Source of the DNA: Litorimonas sp965205225 | GTDB taxonomy: Bacteria; Pseudomonadota; Alphaproteobacteria; Caulobacterales; Maricaulaceae | Reading direction: 5' to 3' | Assembly (NCBI GenBank): GCA_965205225.1 | Contig: CBDBFZ010000003.1 | Coordinates: 1,364,001-1,428,000, forward strand | DNA length: 64,000 bases | Shown: positions 1 to 8,683 of the stretch, in pieces | Layout of the letters: each line of letters begins with the position of its first letter | Position numbering within the stretch: the stretch's first letter is position 1 | Made by a program: the position numbers and the translations under genes | Notes under the pieces: model-generated | The model's database searches: none | What the model was told of the DNA's origin: nothing | Seen by the model: only the letters and a program-made list of their open reading frames with translations

Positions 1-471
1 ATCAAGATGGGTGCGCGCCAGTTCCCGAAGGACATGCCGACACTCTCGACTTTGTGGGACATTCACTCTGGCGAGGAAGCGACGAGTGAATCACAATTGC
101 CCCTATTTTCCCCCGAGACGGAGAGCGCGTCGGCTGAAGCCAACATTACACGCGCGGCAATCGCTTCTGCGGGAGGAGAGGAGAAGTCCACTACGAAGCC
201 CGAGCCTGACCGAAAGTCGTCGGAAGTTTCGCCCGTTCTCTACAATCTCTTTCTTCTACACATTTTGCAGTTAACGAGCAATGATCCGTTGAAGGCGGAC
301 GAAATTTCAAAGTGTCTAAAATTGGAGAAGTCGCAAGTGCATGCGTGGTTGAAGCGTGGAATTACGGATGGTCAAATAAAAAAAATCAACAAACCAGTTC
401 GATATCAGTCGAGCGGTGAATATGATATTGATCGGGTAAAAAATATAGTGCTGACGTTCTTTCAGGAATAA
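1..471 (+). CDS. C-terminal part of an unidentified protein (possibly DprA/Smf-like)
   Basis: The frame is open to the left edge of the window, so only the 3' end of the gene is present (about 156 codons). After a short start reading IKMGARQF there is a low-complexity, Ser/Glu/Pro-rich linker, then a helical tail of about 75 residues (positions ~80-154 counted from the first ATG). Its DEISKCLKLEKSQVHAWLKR stretch looks like a winged-helix or helix-turn-helix domain. A Rossmann domain followed by a winged helix would fit a DprA/Smf-type DNA-processing protein, but the diagnostic part lies outside the window. This is a weak guess. The gene faces decayed and mobile DNA, so it may be part of an accessory island. 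Confidence 0.5.
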   Translation: MKMGARQFPKDMPTLSTLWDIHSGEEATSESQLPLFSPETESASAEANITRAAIASAGGEEKSTTKPEPDRKSSEVSPVLYNLFLLHILQLTSNDPLKADEISKCLKLEKSQVHAWLKRGITDGQIKKINKPVRYQSSGEYDIDRVKNIVLTFFQE

Positions 472-793
472 TCAAATCAGTTGTTCGAATGAAATTGGGT
501 TGGTAATATGCTCCGATGCACCTCGGAATATGTATCTGGAAAATATTAAAAAATCCAAACTAGAGCATTCTCTGATTAATCATACGCAATAGCCTGCTGC
601 ATCAAGATAATTCCAGCATTACCGGTCTGGTCCGCGCTACTTTACGATCAAGCGTCAGGCGGTGCTGGCTATGCCCCAAGTTGTTCGATGATATTGGGGC
701 GCTCTTTGCGGGAACGCGTATGGTGCTGGATTGTGAGCGCGATTGCGTAAAAACTTGTTCCGCTTGCGTTCTTGCCCTTGCGTTCTTGCCCCT
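472..793. other. AT-rich intergenic stretch, no gene seen
   Basis: No convincing reading frame or RNA gene was found here. The only visible structure is a short direct duplication of about 14 bases (TTGCGTTCTTGCCC type) just before the 22-bp repeat array. It is probably a decayed spacer at the edge of an accessory region. Confidence 0.5.
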
Positions 794-837
794 GACTTGT
801 TTTCAAAACAGGAAAGACTTGTTTTCAAAACAGGAAA
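794..837. repeat. Left half of 22-bp palindromic tandem array (2 units)
   Basis: Two perfect head-to-tail copies of a 22-base unit that begins GACTTGTTTTCAAAACAG and ends GAAA. Each unit contains the odd-length palindrome TGTTTTCAAAACA. The array is cut immediately after this point by the IS element at 841-2149 and resumes with two more perfect units at 2151-2194. Before insertion it was therefore a four-unit array. Confidence 0.9.
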
Positions 838-840
838 GAC

Positions 841-2149
841 GGACACCTCGAAGAACGGTTTTTTTGGGTCAGTATAGAGGCGAATTTTATAATCGGCTCT
901 CAGGTCTGGCTTCATAGAGTGACGAATGCGTGTCCACAGGCGTATTTTGGCATGATTTTGGCCCGCATAAGTGGGGGGATCCGGATTTTGAACAGAATCA
1001 GGCTATGGGCTGTCGTCGCTCATGGAAAACGAGGCGGCGGAAGTTGTAGCTTAGGTTGGCCATGGTGATCCGGCCAGCGGCCCTGGCCTGGCCGATTGAG
1101 CGGATCGTGATCGCCATCGGCCCTTTCTCATATCCGAACACATGCTCAACACAGGCACGGATGGAGGAGCGGGTCGCATTGCCGCGCCGAATGTGCTTTG
1201 CCATCGGTTTACCGCGGGGCTTCTTTCGATGGATGTTTGAACGATAGCCCTGCGCTTTCAGCCAGGCTTCGTTTCTGGCTGAGCGATAAGCTGTATCCGC
1301 CCAAACAGACTTTGAGCTGTTGGTGGCATCCAGAACCGATGCCAGTTCGTGCCCATCATAGCGGGCCGCATGGGTACAGGTCTCTCCCCGGACAAAGCGC
1401 CATTTCCGGTCAATACTGATATGGTTCTTGTACCCAAAGTGAGGGATGGAAATGTCGACAAGGCCTGCGTCCTGTTCCCCTTCTGCGGTCTTTCGCGCCC
1501 TAGAATAGCTGACCACCGCTCGTGCGTCGGTATCTTTCTGTGCGGCCCTGGCAGGCTCATCAGGCCAGATAGCGGACGCGCTTTCACCCGCCCTGGCCCG
1601 CTCTTTCTCTTCTTTCCTCATCCGTTGGCGCGGCGCTGACACCAAAGTGGCATCCACGATCTGACCTCCCGTGGGTTTGTAGCCGCGCTTGCAGAGTTGC
1701 TCTTCAAAAGCGGCAAACAGAGATTTGAAAGCACCAGACTGGGTCAGCTTTTCACGGAACAGCCAAATCGTCTTTTGGTCCGGGGTCGGTTCACCGATCT
1801 CAAACCTCAGAAACCGCAGCCAACTTAAACGATCCCGGATCAGAAATTCCATCCCTTCATCACTCAGATTGTGCATCGACGCCAGAACAAGCACCTTGAA
1901 CATCGTGACCGGATCATAGGGTGGCCGACCGCCCTTGGCGCGAACACCATAACCGAGGGCTTCCATCAGAACAGTTCGGAAAGCCTCAAAGTCCACATGA
2001 CGCTCCAGCGCTTCAAGCGGATCACCTGTCGCCGATAAGCGAGCAAGATGATCCGACAAGTCAAACAATCCAGGCGCGTGCATCATAAAATCCTCCCACA
2101 ACCAGTAAATCAGATCATACCACAAAATGTACGGTTCTTAGAGGCCTCC
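841..2149 (-). mobile_element. IS5-family insertion sequence, 1309 bp
   Basis: The element is delimited by imperfect terminal inverted repeats: GGACACCTCGAAGAACGGT on the left, and GGAGGCCTCTAAGAACCGT when the right end is read inward (15 of 19 identical). It is flanked by a 4-bp direct duplication AGAC (837-840 and 2150-2153). It carries one transposase gene on the minus strand. The duplication falls inside the 22-bp repeat array, so the target was the repeat itself. The ends are inferred by eye from the repeats and could shift by a base or two. Confidence 0.75.
998..2125 (-). CDS. IS5-family transposase (DDE)
   Basis: A 375-residue transposase that appears intact. It has the usual N-terminal DNA-binding region (RPPYDPVTMFKVLVLASMHN) and the three acidic positions of a DDE catalytic core: GGQIVDATL, VWADTAYRS and CVEHVFGYEKG. 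An alternative ATG 13 codons in (MMHAPGLFDL) may be the real start, because IS5-type transposases often begin close to such a sequence. A basic Arg/Lys/Glu-rich insertion sits between the first and second catalytic blocks, as in other IS5-subgroup enzymes. It is the only gene of the element at 841-2149. Confidence 0.88.
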   Translation of the reverse strand: MWYDLIYWLWEDFMMHAPGLFDLSDHLARLSATGDPLEALERHVDFEAFRTVLMEALGYGVRAKGGRPPYDPVTMFKVLVLASMHNLSDEGMEFLIRDRLSWLRFLRFEIGEPTPDQKTIWLFREKLTQSGAFKSLFAAFEEQLCKRGYKPTGGQIVDATLVSAPRQRMRKEEKERARAGESASAIWPDEPARAAQKDTDARAVVSYSRARKTAEGEQDAGLVDISIPHFGYKNHISIDRKWRFVRGETCTHAARYDGHELASVLDATNSSKSVWADTAYRSARNEAWLKAQGYRSNIHRKKPRGKPMAKHIRRGNATRSSIRACVEHVFGYEKGPMAITIRSIGQARAAGRITMANLSYNFRRLVFHERRQPIA

Positions 2150-2150
2150 A

Positions 2151-2194
2151 GACTTGTTTTCAAAACAGGAAAGACTTGTTTTCAAAACAGGAAA
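2151..2194. repeat. Right half of 22-bp palindromic tandem array (2 units)
   Basis: Two perfect copies of the same 22-base unit seen at 794-837, in the same orientation. If the IS and one AGAC duplicate are removed, the left and right halves join into four uninterrupted units with no base lost or gained. Confidence 0.9.
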
Positions 2195-2875
2195 GGCTGA
2201 AACGCAGAGAGGCGTTGATAGCCCTTGACGAAATTACAGCGACGATCGCCGAACCGGAGGCCGCAGATCGCACTTTCACCGATGCAATGTTGTCCCGCAG
2301 CGTGGCTGACGACTTGGTGCGGCAAATGGCGACAATCGACAGATTCACCTTGCCTAGACAAGGGGTCTTTGATTTGTCGACATTATCCAGCGAACCATTC
2401 CGCACAATGTTCCAGCAGGCTGATCGCTATGGGACAGACCGGGTAATTGGTTGGAATTGAATATTCCGATCGTTATCTGAAGGCACCTTTGCCTATATTA
2501 TGCGCTTTCAGAACATGGGTGCGCTCGCCGCCAAGGACGCGCTGATACCACTGACGCTACGATACGATAGAACCTATAACGAGCGCAAACCTCACCGAGT
2601 TTTTCACAATTGGGGAAAAAGCGAAACGCAGGATGTGGTTGCTGGCATCTAGCAGAAGAACTTGGCCTTGAACTTACAATAGCGGATGAACAAGTGACTC
2701 ATGCTCGCCGCTTGCGTTCGAAGATGGCCGCGAAGCTGACATTTATCTTGATCAGGGTTTTGGTCAGTGGGGATTCACGGTTCAATTTTCATGCGCTCCA
2801 GACAATCAAACAGAAAATTTTCTTGCTTTCAGTGGCGTCGCGCTAAGCATCATATGTTGCTCATCAGAATAGTTG
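2195..2875 (+). pseudogene. Multiply frameshifted 3' remnant of a large protein
   Basis: Protein-like sequence continues across this interval but hops between frames. A 94-codon piece ends ADRYGTDRVIGWN at 2460. A second frame from about 2456 gives IEYSDRYLKAPLPI. The first frame resumes with MGALAAKDALIPLTLRYDRT (~2515-2580). A third gives EELGLELTIADEQVTHARRL (~2650-2715). Another gives FEDGREADIYLDQGFGQWGF from ~2720, with a final stop near 2865. Together these read as one decayed C-terminal region. The YSDRYL..PL and HARRL...DGRE..IYLDQGFG.W pattern reminded me of the tails of large helicases in phage-defence loci, but I cannot verify that. Confidence 0.45.
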
Positions 2876-3041
2876 CCAGAGCGATTCAATTTTCCCGCTA
2901 TATTGTTCAAATATATAGAATAATTATTTTCTGATTTTTCCAGTTGTTATAGAAAAGGCAGCCTTGGAAGAGCAAATTTTTAACCTCAGCTAACTATAGC
3001 CATTGATTGTAAACATTACGGTAACAACCATGACGCCGAGA

Positions 3042-4367
3042 TTACGAAAATACCCGATCAAAAATCGCATCGACCTGTTTCAGATGATAGCGATCATCGA
3101 ACATATTGTCGATCTGCTCGCACGTCAGCAAGGCGGAGACCTCCGGATCCTTATGTAGAAGACCACGAAATGTGCCGTCGCCAGCAGTACCCTCCGTCCT
3201 GAAAAGTTCCCACACTTTCATCGCATTGCGCTGGACCAGGCGATAAGCGCTTTCACGTTGCTCGCCAGCTTGCGTCAGGGCCAGTAGCATCCGTTGACTG
3301 TTATGAAGGCCGCCCAGCCTGTCCATGTTGGACTTCATCTTGTCCGGATAGATCACCAGTTTTTCGATGATGCCCGCAAGACGGTGCAAGGCAAAGTCGA
3401 GATGAATGGTTGTGTCGGGTGCGATACCGCGTTCGACGGAGGAATGGCTGATATCACGCTCATGCCAGAGGGCGACATTTTCCATCGCCGGCATGACGGC
3501 CATGCGGACAAGGCGGGCGAGGCCAGTCAGATTTTCGCTTAGAACCGGATTGCGTTTATGCGGCATCGCCGAACTACCCTTCTGACCCTTGGAGAAAAAC
3601 TCTTCGGCTTCGAGTACTTCCGTCCGTTGAAGATGACGGATTTCTACGGCGATGTTCTCAATGGATGATGCGACAATGCCGAGTGCAGCGAAGTATGCGG
3701 CGTGGCGATCACGCGGGATGATTTGGGATGAGACAGGCTCAATCGCGAGTTCCATTTTCTCCGCAATATACGCTTCGACTCTGGGGTCTATATTGGCGAA
3801 TGTGCCTATAGCCCCCGAAATTGCGCAGACCGCAATCTCTTCACGGGCTTTGACCAATCGCTCGCGGCCGCGTTCGAACTCCGCGTAGAAGCGCGCAAGC
3901 TTAACGCCCATCGTTGTCGGTTCGGCATGGATACCGTGGCTGCGTCCAATCGTAATCGTGTGCTTATGCTCTTCAGCCCGTAGTTTCAGTGCGGCTAGAA
4001 CACGGTGCATGCCGATGAGCAGGAGGTCGGTTGCGCGGGCCAACTGAACGGACAGGGTTGTGTCGAGAATGTCGGAACTGGTGAAACCCTGATGTACGAA
4101 GCGCGCATCCTCGCCGATGAATTCGGCCAAATAGGTCAGGAACGCAATGACGTCATGTTTGACCTCGCGCTCAATTTCATCAATCCGCGCGACGTCGAAT
4201 TCTGCCGCGCTGCCTTTCTCCCAGATTGTGTTGGTCGCTGATTTGGGGATCACGCCTAAATCAGCGAGCGCATCGCAGCCATGCGCCTCAATCTCAAACC
4301 AGATGCGGTATTTAGAGGCCTGCGACCAGATCGCAGCCATTTCGGGACGGGAGTAGCGTTCAATCAT
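3042..4367 (-). CDS. purB: Adenylosuccinate lyase
   Basis: A 441-residue cytoplasmic enzyme of purine biosynthesis. It splits fumarate from SAICAR and from adenylosuccinate. The fumarase/aspartase superfamily signature SSAMPHKRNP is at residues 265-274, GRSHGIHAEPT (141-151) supplies a conserved catalytic His region, and TSSDILDT (~96-103) is the substrate-binding block. Length and the MIERYSRPEM start match the family. It stands alone on the minus strand, 44 bp beyond the stop of the downstream MFS gene. No defect is visible. Confidence 0.97.
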   Translation of the reverse strand: MIERYSRPEMAAIWSQASKYRIWFEIEAHGCDALADLGVIPKSATNTIWEKGSAAEFDVARIDEIEREVKHDVIAFLTYLAEFIGEDARFVHQGFTSSDILDTTLSVQLARATDLLLIGMHRVLAALKLRAEEHKHTITIGRSHGIHAEPTTMGVKLARFYAEFERGRERLVKAREEIAVCAISGAIGTFANIDPRVEAYIAEKMELAIEPVSSQIIPRDRHAAYFAALGIVASSIENIAVEIRHLQRTEVLEAEEFFSKGQKGSSAMPHKRNPVLSENLTGLARLVRMAVMPAMENVALWHERDISHSSVERGIAPDTTIHLDFALHRLAGIIEKLVIYPDKMKSNMDRLGGLHNSQRMLLALTQAGEQRESAYRLVQRNAMKVWELFRTEGTAGDGTFRGLLHKDPEVSALLTCEQIDNMFDDRYHLKQVDAIFDRVFS

Positions 4368-4411
4368 GCCCGCGTTCTAACGAAAGCGCGGGCAGAAGAA
4401 AGGGATGGGCC

Positions 4412-5761
4412 CTAGGTTTTCCCAGAATTCCTTACTTCAGCTGCGGCCCAGTCCTTGGGCAAGGTTCTCGCCGTGATGAAGAAGAACAGAATGCTGATCG
4501 CATAGGGTACTGCCAGCCACGTCATGGATAAGCGTAAAGCTTGTTCTGGCCCGTGCTCAGGCGTTAGGGCCTGACTAATCAAACCGATGATTGTCGGACC
4601 CCCGCCCAAGGCGATCATGTTCAGGATAAAAAAGAACAGGGCCGTACTCATGGCGCGCATTCGGATTGGTGCCAGCGTCTGAGCCAGAGCGAAGGATGGT
4701 CCGAGATAGAAACCTGCTGTGAGTGTGTAGAGCGCAATCAGCAGAATATGAATCGTCAAGGAGTCGACCCAGAAAGCCATAGTCAGGGCCGGGACGCCAA
4801 TCAGCAAGGCGACGCCGGGAAGCCAGCCATAGGCTCGAACACTCTTCTTGCCGAGACGGTCCGCCAGTTTGGCACCGAAATAAGTGCCAGGGCCGTAAGC
4901 GAGCGCGTTCAAGACGCCGAAGGCATACATGAGATTGCGGAACGATTCGGGCGCCATGACCTCCGGCTTCCACCGCGCGATATAATCAATGCCCCAGTTG
5001 GACACGGCGTAGCCACCAAAGCTGACAAAGGAGACGGCGAGGCACATATTCCACCAGCTTGGGATAGATAGCAGCGTTTTAAGATTCTGCCTGAAACTGG
5101 CCGGTTGAATGTCGGGATCGACCTCTGGCGCGACCTCTTTCGCGCCGCGTTTTGGTTCTGGGACAATCAGCATGAGGATGAGCGCGAGCAGAACGCCGGG
5201 TACGCCGAGAACAATGAGCACCCAGCGCCAACTAACGCCGTCCATGCCAAGTAACGTACCTGTGGCGAAGTATGCCAACATCACGCCAAACGGGATGCCC
5301 AGCGAGTAGATACCCAGTGCAGAGGCGCGTTCTTCTTTGGCATAAAGGTCCGAGATGATGGAGTGGGACGGCGGGCTACCGCCCGCTTCGCCGATGCCCA
5401 CGCCGATCCGGGCAAAGAGCATTTGAGTAAATGTCTGTGCCAACCCGGTCAGAACTGTAAAAGCAGACCAGACGGCGAGAGAGATGGAGACAATCCGGAC
5501 ACGATTGAACCGATCAGCGAGCAAGGCGATTGGAATGGCGACGGTGCAATAGAGGGCGGCAAAGGCCAGCCCCTTGAGCCAACCAAGTTGAGCATCGGTG
5601 AATCCAAGATCTGCCTGGATAAAGGGTGAAACGACCCCGATGATCTGCCGATCAAGAAAGTTGAAGACATAGACGAGCGTGAGCAAGATGAGAACTGTCG
5701 ATCGACTCATCGTTTTTTGCTTTTCTTTGCGCTCATCCTGTTCCTCTTTTGACGGGTTCAT
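4412..5761 (-). CDS. MFS permease, spinster-like
   Basis: A 449-residue major facilitator with about 12 hydrophobic segments. The first segment (STVLILLTLVYVFNFLDRQI) with its FLDRQ motif, the loop motif LADRFNRVRIVS after segment 2, and GIGEAGGSPPSHSII in segment 4 are typical of the spinster-like group. Members of that group in proteobacteria transport unknown, probably amphipathic or sugar-related compounds. The first 17 residues are very charged (KEEQDERKEKQK), and an internal ATG at 5710 (MSRSTVLILL) is an equally good start. The substrate cannot be inferred. Confidence 0.85.
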   Translation of the reverse strand: MNPSKEEQDERKEKQKTMSRSTVLILLTLVYVFNFLDRQIIGVVSPFIQADLGFTDAQLGWLKGLAFAALYCTVAIPIALLADRFNRVRIVSISLAVWSAFTVLTGLAQTFTQMLFARIGVGIGEAGGSPPSHSIISDLYAKEERASALGIYSLGIPFGVMLAYFATGTLLGMDGVSWRWVLIVLGVPGVLLALILMLIVPEPKRGAKEVAPEVDPDIQPASFRQNLKTLLSIPSWWNMCLAVSFVSFGGYAVSNWGIDYIARWKPEVMAPESFRNLMYAFGVLNALAYGPGTYFGAKLADRLGKKSVRAYGWLPGVALLIGVPALTMAFWVDSLTIHILLIALYTLTAGFYLGPSFALAQTLAPIRMRAMSTALFFFILNMIALGGGPTIIGLISQALTPEHGPEQALRLSMTWLAVPYAISILFFFITARTLPKDWAAAEVRNSGKT

Positions 5762-5860
5762 GGGGGGAGTTGGCGCGAAGGGTCAAGGTCAGAAGTTTAA
5801 TGTGAGACAATGATTTTCATGAGGCTGTTTTCAGCCGCAAATGTCAAAATAGCCGCTGAA

Positions 5861-6691
5861 TTACATCAATCCAAGCATCTTGAAGCTGGCCACATCTTCG
5901 CGCCCAATCACCAAATGATCATGAACGACAACATCGATAGCCTTGGCTGTCTCTATAATAGATTGAGTCAGTTCGATATCCTGTTGCGACGGAGTAGGGT
6001 CACCGGATGGGTGATTGTGAGCCAGGATGATCGCGGTCGCTTCGTGGAGGAGGGCACGACGCACAATTTCGCGCGGATAGACGGGCGCACGGTTTACCGT
6101 GCCGCGTCCCATGACTTCATCGGCCAGCAAGCGGTTCTTGCAATCAAGAAACAGAACGCGGAACTGCTCGCGTCCTTCGAATTGCATCGCCGCGCGGCAG
6201 TAATCGAGTAGCGTGTTCCAGCTTGACAGAACTGGGCGGTTCAACACAGAACTTTGGCCAATGCGGATGCTGACCTGTTGCAGCAGTTTTAGATGCCGGG
6301 CTGCGCCCGGACCGATGCCGGTCACCTGAGTAAGTTTCTCGACAGGTGCGGCCACGACTTCAGCGAGGTTACCGAAGGCGGCGATCAAGTCCTTGGCAAT
6401 GGGTTTCGTATCAATACGGGGCAGAACCTGGAACAGGATAAGCTCGAGCAGCTCGTAATCGTCAAACGCGTCAGCCCCTCGACGTGCAAACTTATCGCGC
6501 AATCGGTCACGATGATCATGATAATGGGGTTTTGACGCCTTGCCTGGTTCAGGTGTCGGGGCGCTCGCGGAATCTGTAGATTGGCCGGCAGGTTCTACGG
6601 CTTTGTCGATGCTTTGCGTCGCCTGTTTAAAGAGTGCCTCGAACCCTTCCACTGCTCGCTCCCCGGCGGTTGGGCTTTTCTCAGGCGGCAT
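5861..6691 (-). CDS. radC: RadC-family JAB/MPN domain protein
   Basis: About 276 residues from the chosen start. An N-terminal helix-hairpin-helix-like region (RDRLRDKF..., then VTGIGPGAARHL) precedes a JAB1/MPN metalloprotease-like domain with the metal site HNHPSGDPTPSQQD. The family is called a DNA repair protein, but its biochemical role remains unsettled. The longest frame begins at 6739 and would overlap map by 59 bp. The ATG at 6691 (MPPEKSPTAG) gives an 11-bp overlap and is more likely. The N-terminal ~60 residues are Pro/Ser/Ala-rich and probably disordered. Confidence 0.92.
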   Translation of the reverse strand: MPPEKSPTAGERAVEGFEALFKQATQSIDKAVEPAGQSTDSASAPTPEPGKASKPHYHDHRDRLRDKFARRGADAFDDYELLELILFQVLPRIDTKPIAKDLIAAFGNLAEVVAAPVEKLTQVTGIGPGAARHLKLLQQVSIRIGQSSVLNRPVLSSWNTLLDYCRAAMQFEGREQFRVLFLDCKNRLLADEVMGRGTVNRAPVYPREIVRRALLHEATAIILAHNHPSGDPTPSQQDIELTQSIIETAKAIDVVVHDHLVIGREDVASFKMLGLM

Positions 6692-7502
6692 AAGGCTTGT
6701 GCAAGCCGGACGGCGAGGTCGTGAAGATTTCGCAGCCATCTTTTGTCACACCGATCGAGTGTTCGAACTGTGCGGTCAGTTTCCGGTCGCGGGTCACGGC
6801 GGTCCACCCATCAGAGAGGATCTTTACGCCGGGCCTGCCGAGATTGACCATAGGTTCGATCGTGAAGAACATGCCCTCCCGAATTTCTGTCCCTTCGCCG
6901 GGTTGGCCATAATGTAGAATGTTAGGACTATCGTGAAAAAGCTGGCCCAGGCCATGCCCGCAGAAGTCTTCCACGACAGAGTAGCGCTCGCCTTCGACGA
7001 AACTCTGGATGGCGTGTCCGATATCGCCGGTCGTATTGCCGGGCTTTACGGCTGCTATGCCAAGCATCAAAGCATCATATGTGATGCCCATCAACCGTTC
7101 CGAACGCCGGTTTGGTTCGCCCGCCGCATACATGCGAGACGTATCGCCGTGCCAGCCATCCACAATGACGGTCACATCTATGTTGAGTGTATCTCCATCC
7201 TTGAGCGGTTTAGTGCCAGGGATGCCATGACAGACGACATGATTGATCGATGTGCAGAGCGAATGTTTGTAGCCGCGATAGCCCATCGTTGCGGGCAGGG
7301 CCTCGTGATCCAGAATGAATTCAAGAGCCGCCTTATCGAGCGTCCCTGTCGTAACACCGGGCTTAACCAGCGTCGCAAGGTGGTCTAGACAGGAGGCGGC
7401 AACATGCCCCGCCTTTCGCATACCCTTAAAAGCGTCAGGGCCGTGCAGTTTGATAGCGCCGTCGCGTAAGGTCGGGGCGGCAGTGGCTTCAATATAATTC
7501 AT
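6681..7502 (-). CDS. map: Methionine aminopeptidase, type I
   Basis: Removes the initiator methionine from nascent proteins with a two-metal active site. The core reads GHVAASCLDHLATLVKPGVTT, then the conserved metal-ligand blocks NIDVTVIVDGWHGDTSRMY, CGHGLGQLFHDSPNILHYG, FFTIEPMVNLG and TAQFEHSIGVT. A longer frame starts at 7529, but the ATG at 7502 (MNYIEATAAP) gives a normal type I length of about 273 residues. It overlaps the start of radC, so the two are probably co-transcribed. Confidence 0.95.
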   Translation of the reverse strand: MNYIEATAAPTLRDGAIKLHGPDAFKGMRKAGHVAASCLDHLATLVKPGVTTGTLDKAALEFILDHEALPATMGYRGYKHSLCTSINHVVCHGIPGTKPLKDGDTLNIDVTVIVDGWHGDTSRMYAAGEPNRRSERLMGITYDALMLGIAAVKPGNTTGDIGHAIQSFVEGERYSVVEDFCGHGLGQLFHDSPNILHYGQPGEGTEIREGMFFTIEPMVNLGRPGVKILSDGWTAVTRDRKLTAQFEHSIGVTKDGCEIFTTSPSGLHKPYAA

Positions 7503-7535
7503 GGCGGCGATGTAGCATCCCATTTCCAAATGGGC

Positions 7536-7563
7536 AAAAAAGAAGCGGCCGGTAGGCCGCTTC
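7536..7563 (-). terminator. Rho-independent terminator
   Basis: A perfect 9-bp stem (GAAGCGGCC / GGCCGCTTC, 7542-7550 and 7555-7563) with a 4-base loop. Read on the minus strand it is followed by six Ts (7541-7536). It lies just after the receptor stub and before map, so it would end transcripts of the former receptor gene. Confidence 0.85.
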
Positions 7564-7589
7564 CAGTAAAGTGATATTTCAATATCGTT

Positions 7590-7880
7590 CTAGAAACGGA
7601 AGTCCGCACCCAGACGCACGTAACGTGGCGTTTGGTAACGTGTCGGACGACCATATTCTGAAAGATCAGATGTAAGGACGCCAGTTCCTGAGTTGACAGA
7701 TTCAACACCAAATTCGCGACGATCAAGGACCGACTGGTCATTGAAAATGTTGAAAATGTCAGCCCGAAGTGTGAGCGTACCAACTGGGAGGTTTGGAACT
7801 GTGAAGCCCATCGTTAGGTCGATTGTTTTCTGCCAATCAGATTCGATTTGCGAACCGCGTGGTGTTGGAACGCCGATGCT
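7590..7880 (-). pseudogene. 3' stub of a TonB-dependent outer-membrane receptor
   Basis: Only about 95 codons remain. The end of the frame (LRADIFNIFNDQSVLDRREF ... RYQTPRYVRLGADFRF stop) is a classic last set of beta-strands of a TonB-dependent receptor: an FNIFN strand, a P.RY.TPR turn block, and a terminal aromatic residue after alternating hydrophobics. Upstream the frame runs through HPQHSIGVPTPRGSQIESDW and then hits an in-frame TAA at about 7890, so the plug and most of the barrel are gone. The stub still has its own terminator. The other ~170 bp up to atpH show no gene. Confidence 0.75.
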
Positions 7881-8057
7881 GTGTTGTGGATGGCCCTTTT
7901 TTATTTTGGGCTATCATTTTGATTTCTTTGCAGCGCAATGTGCAGCATTACGCTTCCATTGCTTGCCCTGCGCGCATTGCTTTGCTAGTGCGCGCGCGAC
8001 CGACGGGCAGGGTTCATTCTGCCGGTTTCAAGACACGCGCCGGATTGCTTTCGGCCT

Positions 8058-8636
8058 TTGATAACGGACACTCCATACGTGACTTCAGATGATGTCATTA
8101 CGGGCGAAGCCCTAGATCGCTATGCGGAAGCGTTAATTGACCTGGCCACGGACGCTAAGTTACTGAATCGCGTGGAGAAAGATCTCAAATCCATAGCTCA
8201 GGCTTTCCAGGATAGTGACGATCTGCGGCGTATGGCCGACAGTCCTGTGTTTGCAATCGAAGATAAGGTCGCGGCTTTGACAGCCATCGCCAAAGCCGCA
8301 AAAACGAGCTCTCTGACGCAGCAGTTCCTCGGTGTCGTCGCCGCGAATCGCCGTGCAAGTGATTTACCTTCCATTATCGCCGCCTTTAACGCCAAACTCG
8401 CGCTGCTGTGCGGCAGTCAGATTGCCAAGGTGACATCGGCGACTAAATTGACACAGGCACAGCTCACTCAGCTTAAGCGGAAGCTCAAGGCAGAGACAGG
8501 TCAATCTGTCGAAATCGAAACAGAAATCGATCCGGACTTGTTGGGCGGCTTTGTCGTCAAACTCGGTTCACGCCTGTTCGATACCTCACTCAAGACGAAG
8601 CTCGAGGATATGCGTCTCGTTCTTCAATCCGCTTAA
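8058..8636 (+). CDS. atpH: ATP synthase F1 subunit delta
   Basis: A 192-residue subunit of the F1FO ATP synthase that links the F1 head to the peripheral stalk. The N-terminal helical domain begins ALDRYAEALIDLATDAKLLN, and the C-terminal part ends VEIETEIDPDLLGGFVVKLGSRLFDTSLKTKLEDMR, the conserved OSCP/delta signature. No in-frame ATG is well placed; the start is either the TTG at 8058 or the GTG at 8079. It is first in the atpHAGDC cluster, 47 bp before atpA. Confidence 0.95.
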   Translation: MITDTPYVTSDDVITGEALDRYAEALIDLATDAKLLNRVEKDLKSIAQAFQDSDDLRRMADSPVFAIEDKVAALTAIAKAAKTSSLTQQFLGVVAANRRASDLPSIIAAFNAKLALLCGSQIAKVTSATKLTQAQLTQLKRKLKAETGQSVEIETEIDPDLLGGFVVKLGSRLFDTSLKTKLEDMRLVLQSA

Positions 8637-8683
8637 TACCAGACGCCTGAAGCGCAGATATAAGACCTCAAAGGACTTCATTC

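Noticed and set aside
794..2194. CRISPR array
   Set aside because: The repeats are directly tandem without spacers and each side has only two units. The gap is an IS, and there are no cas genes.
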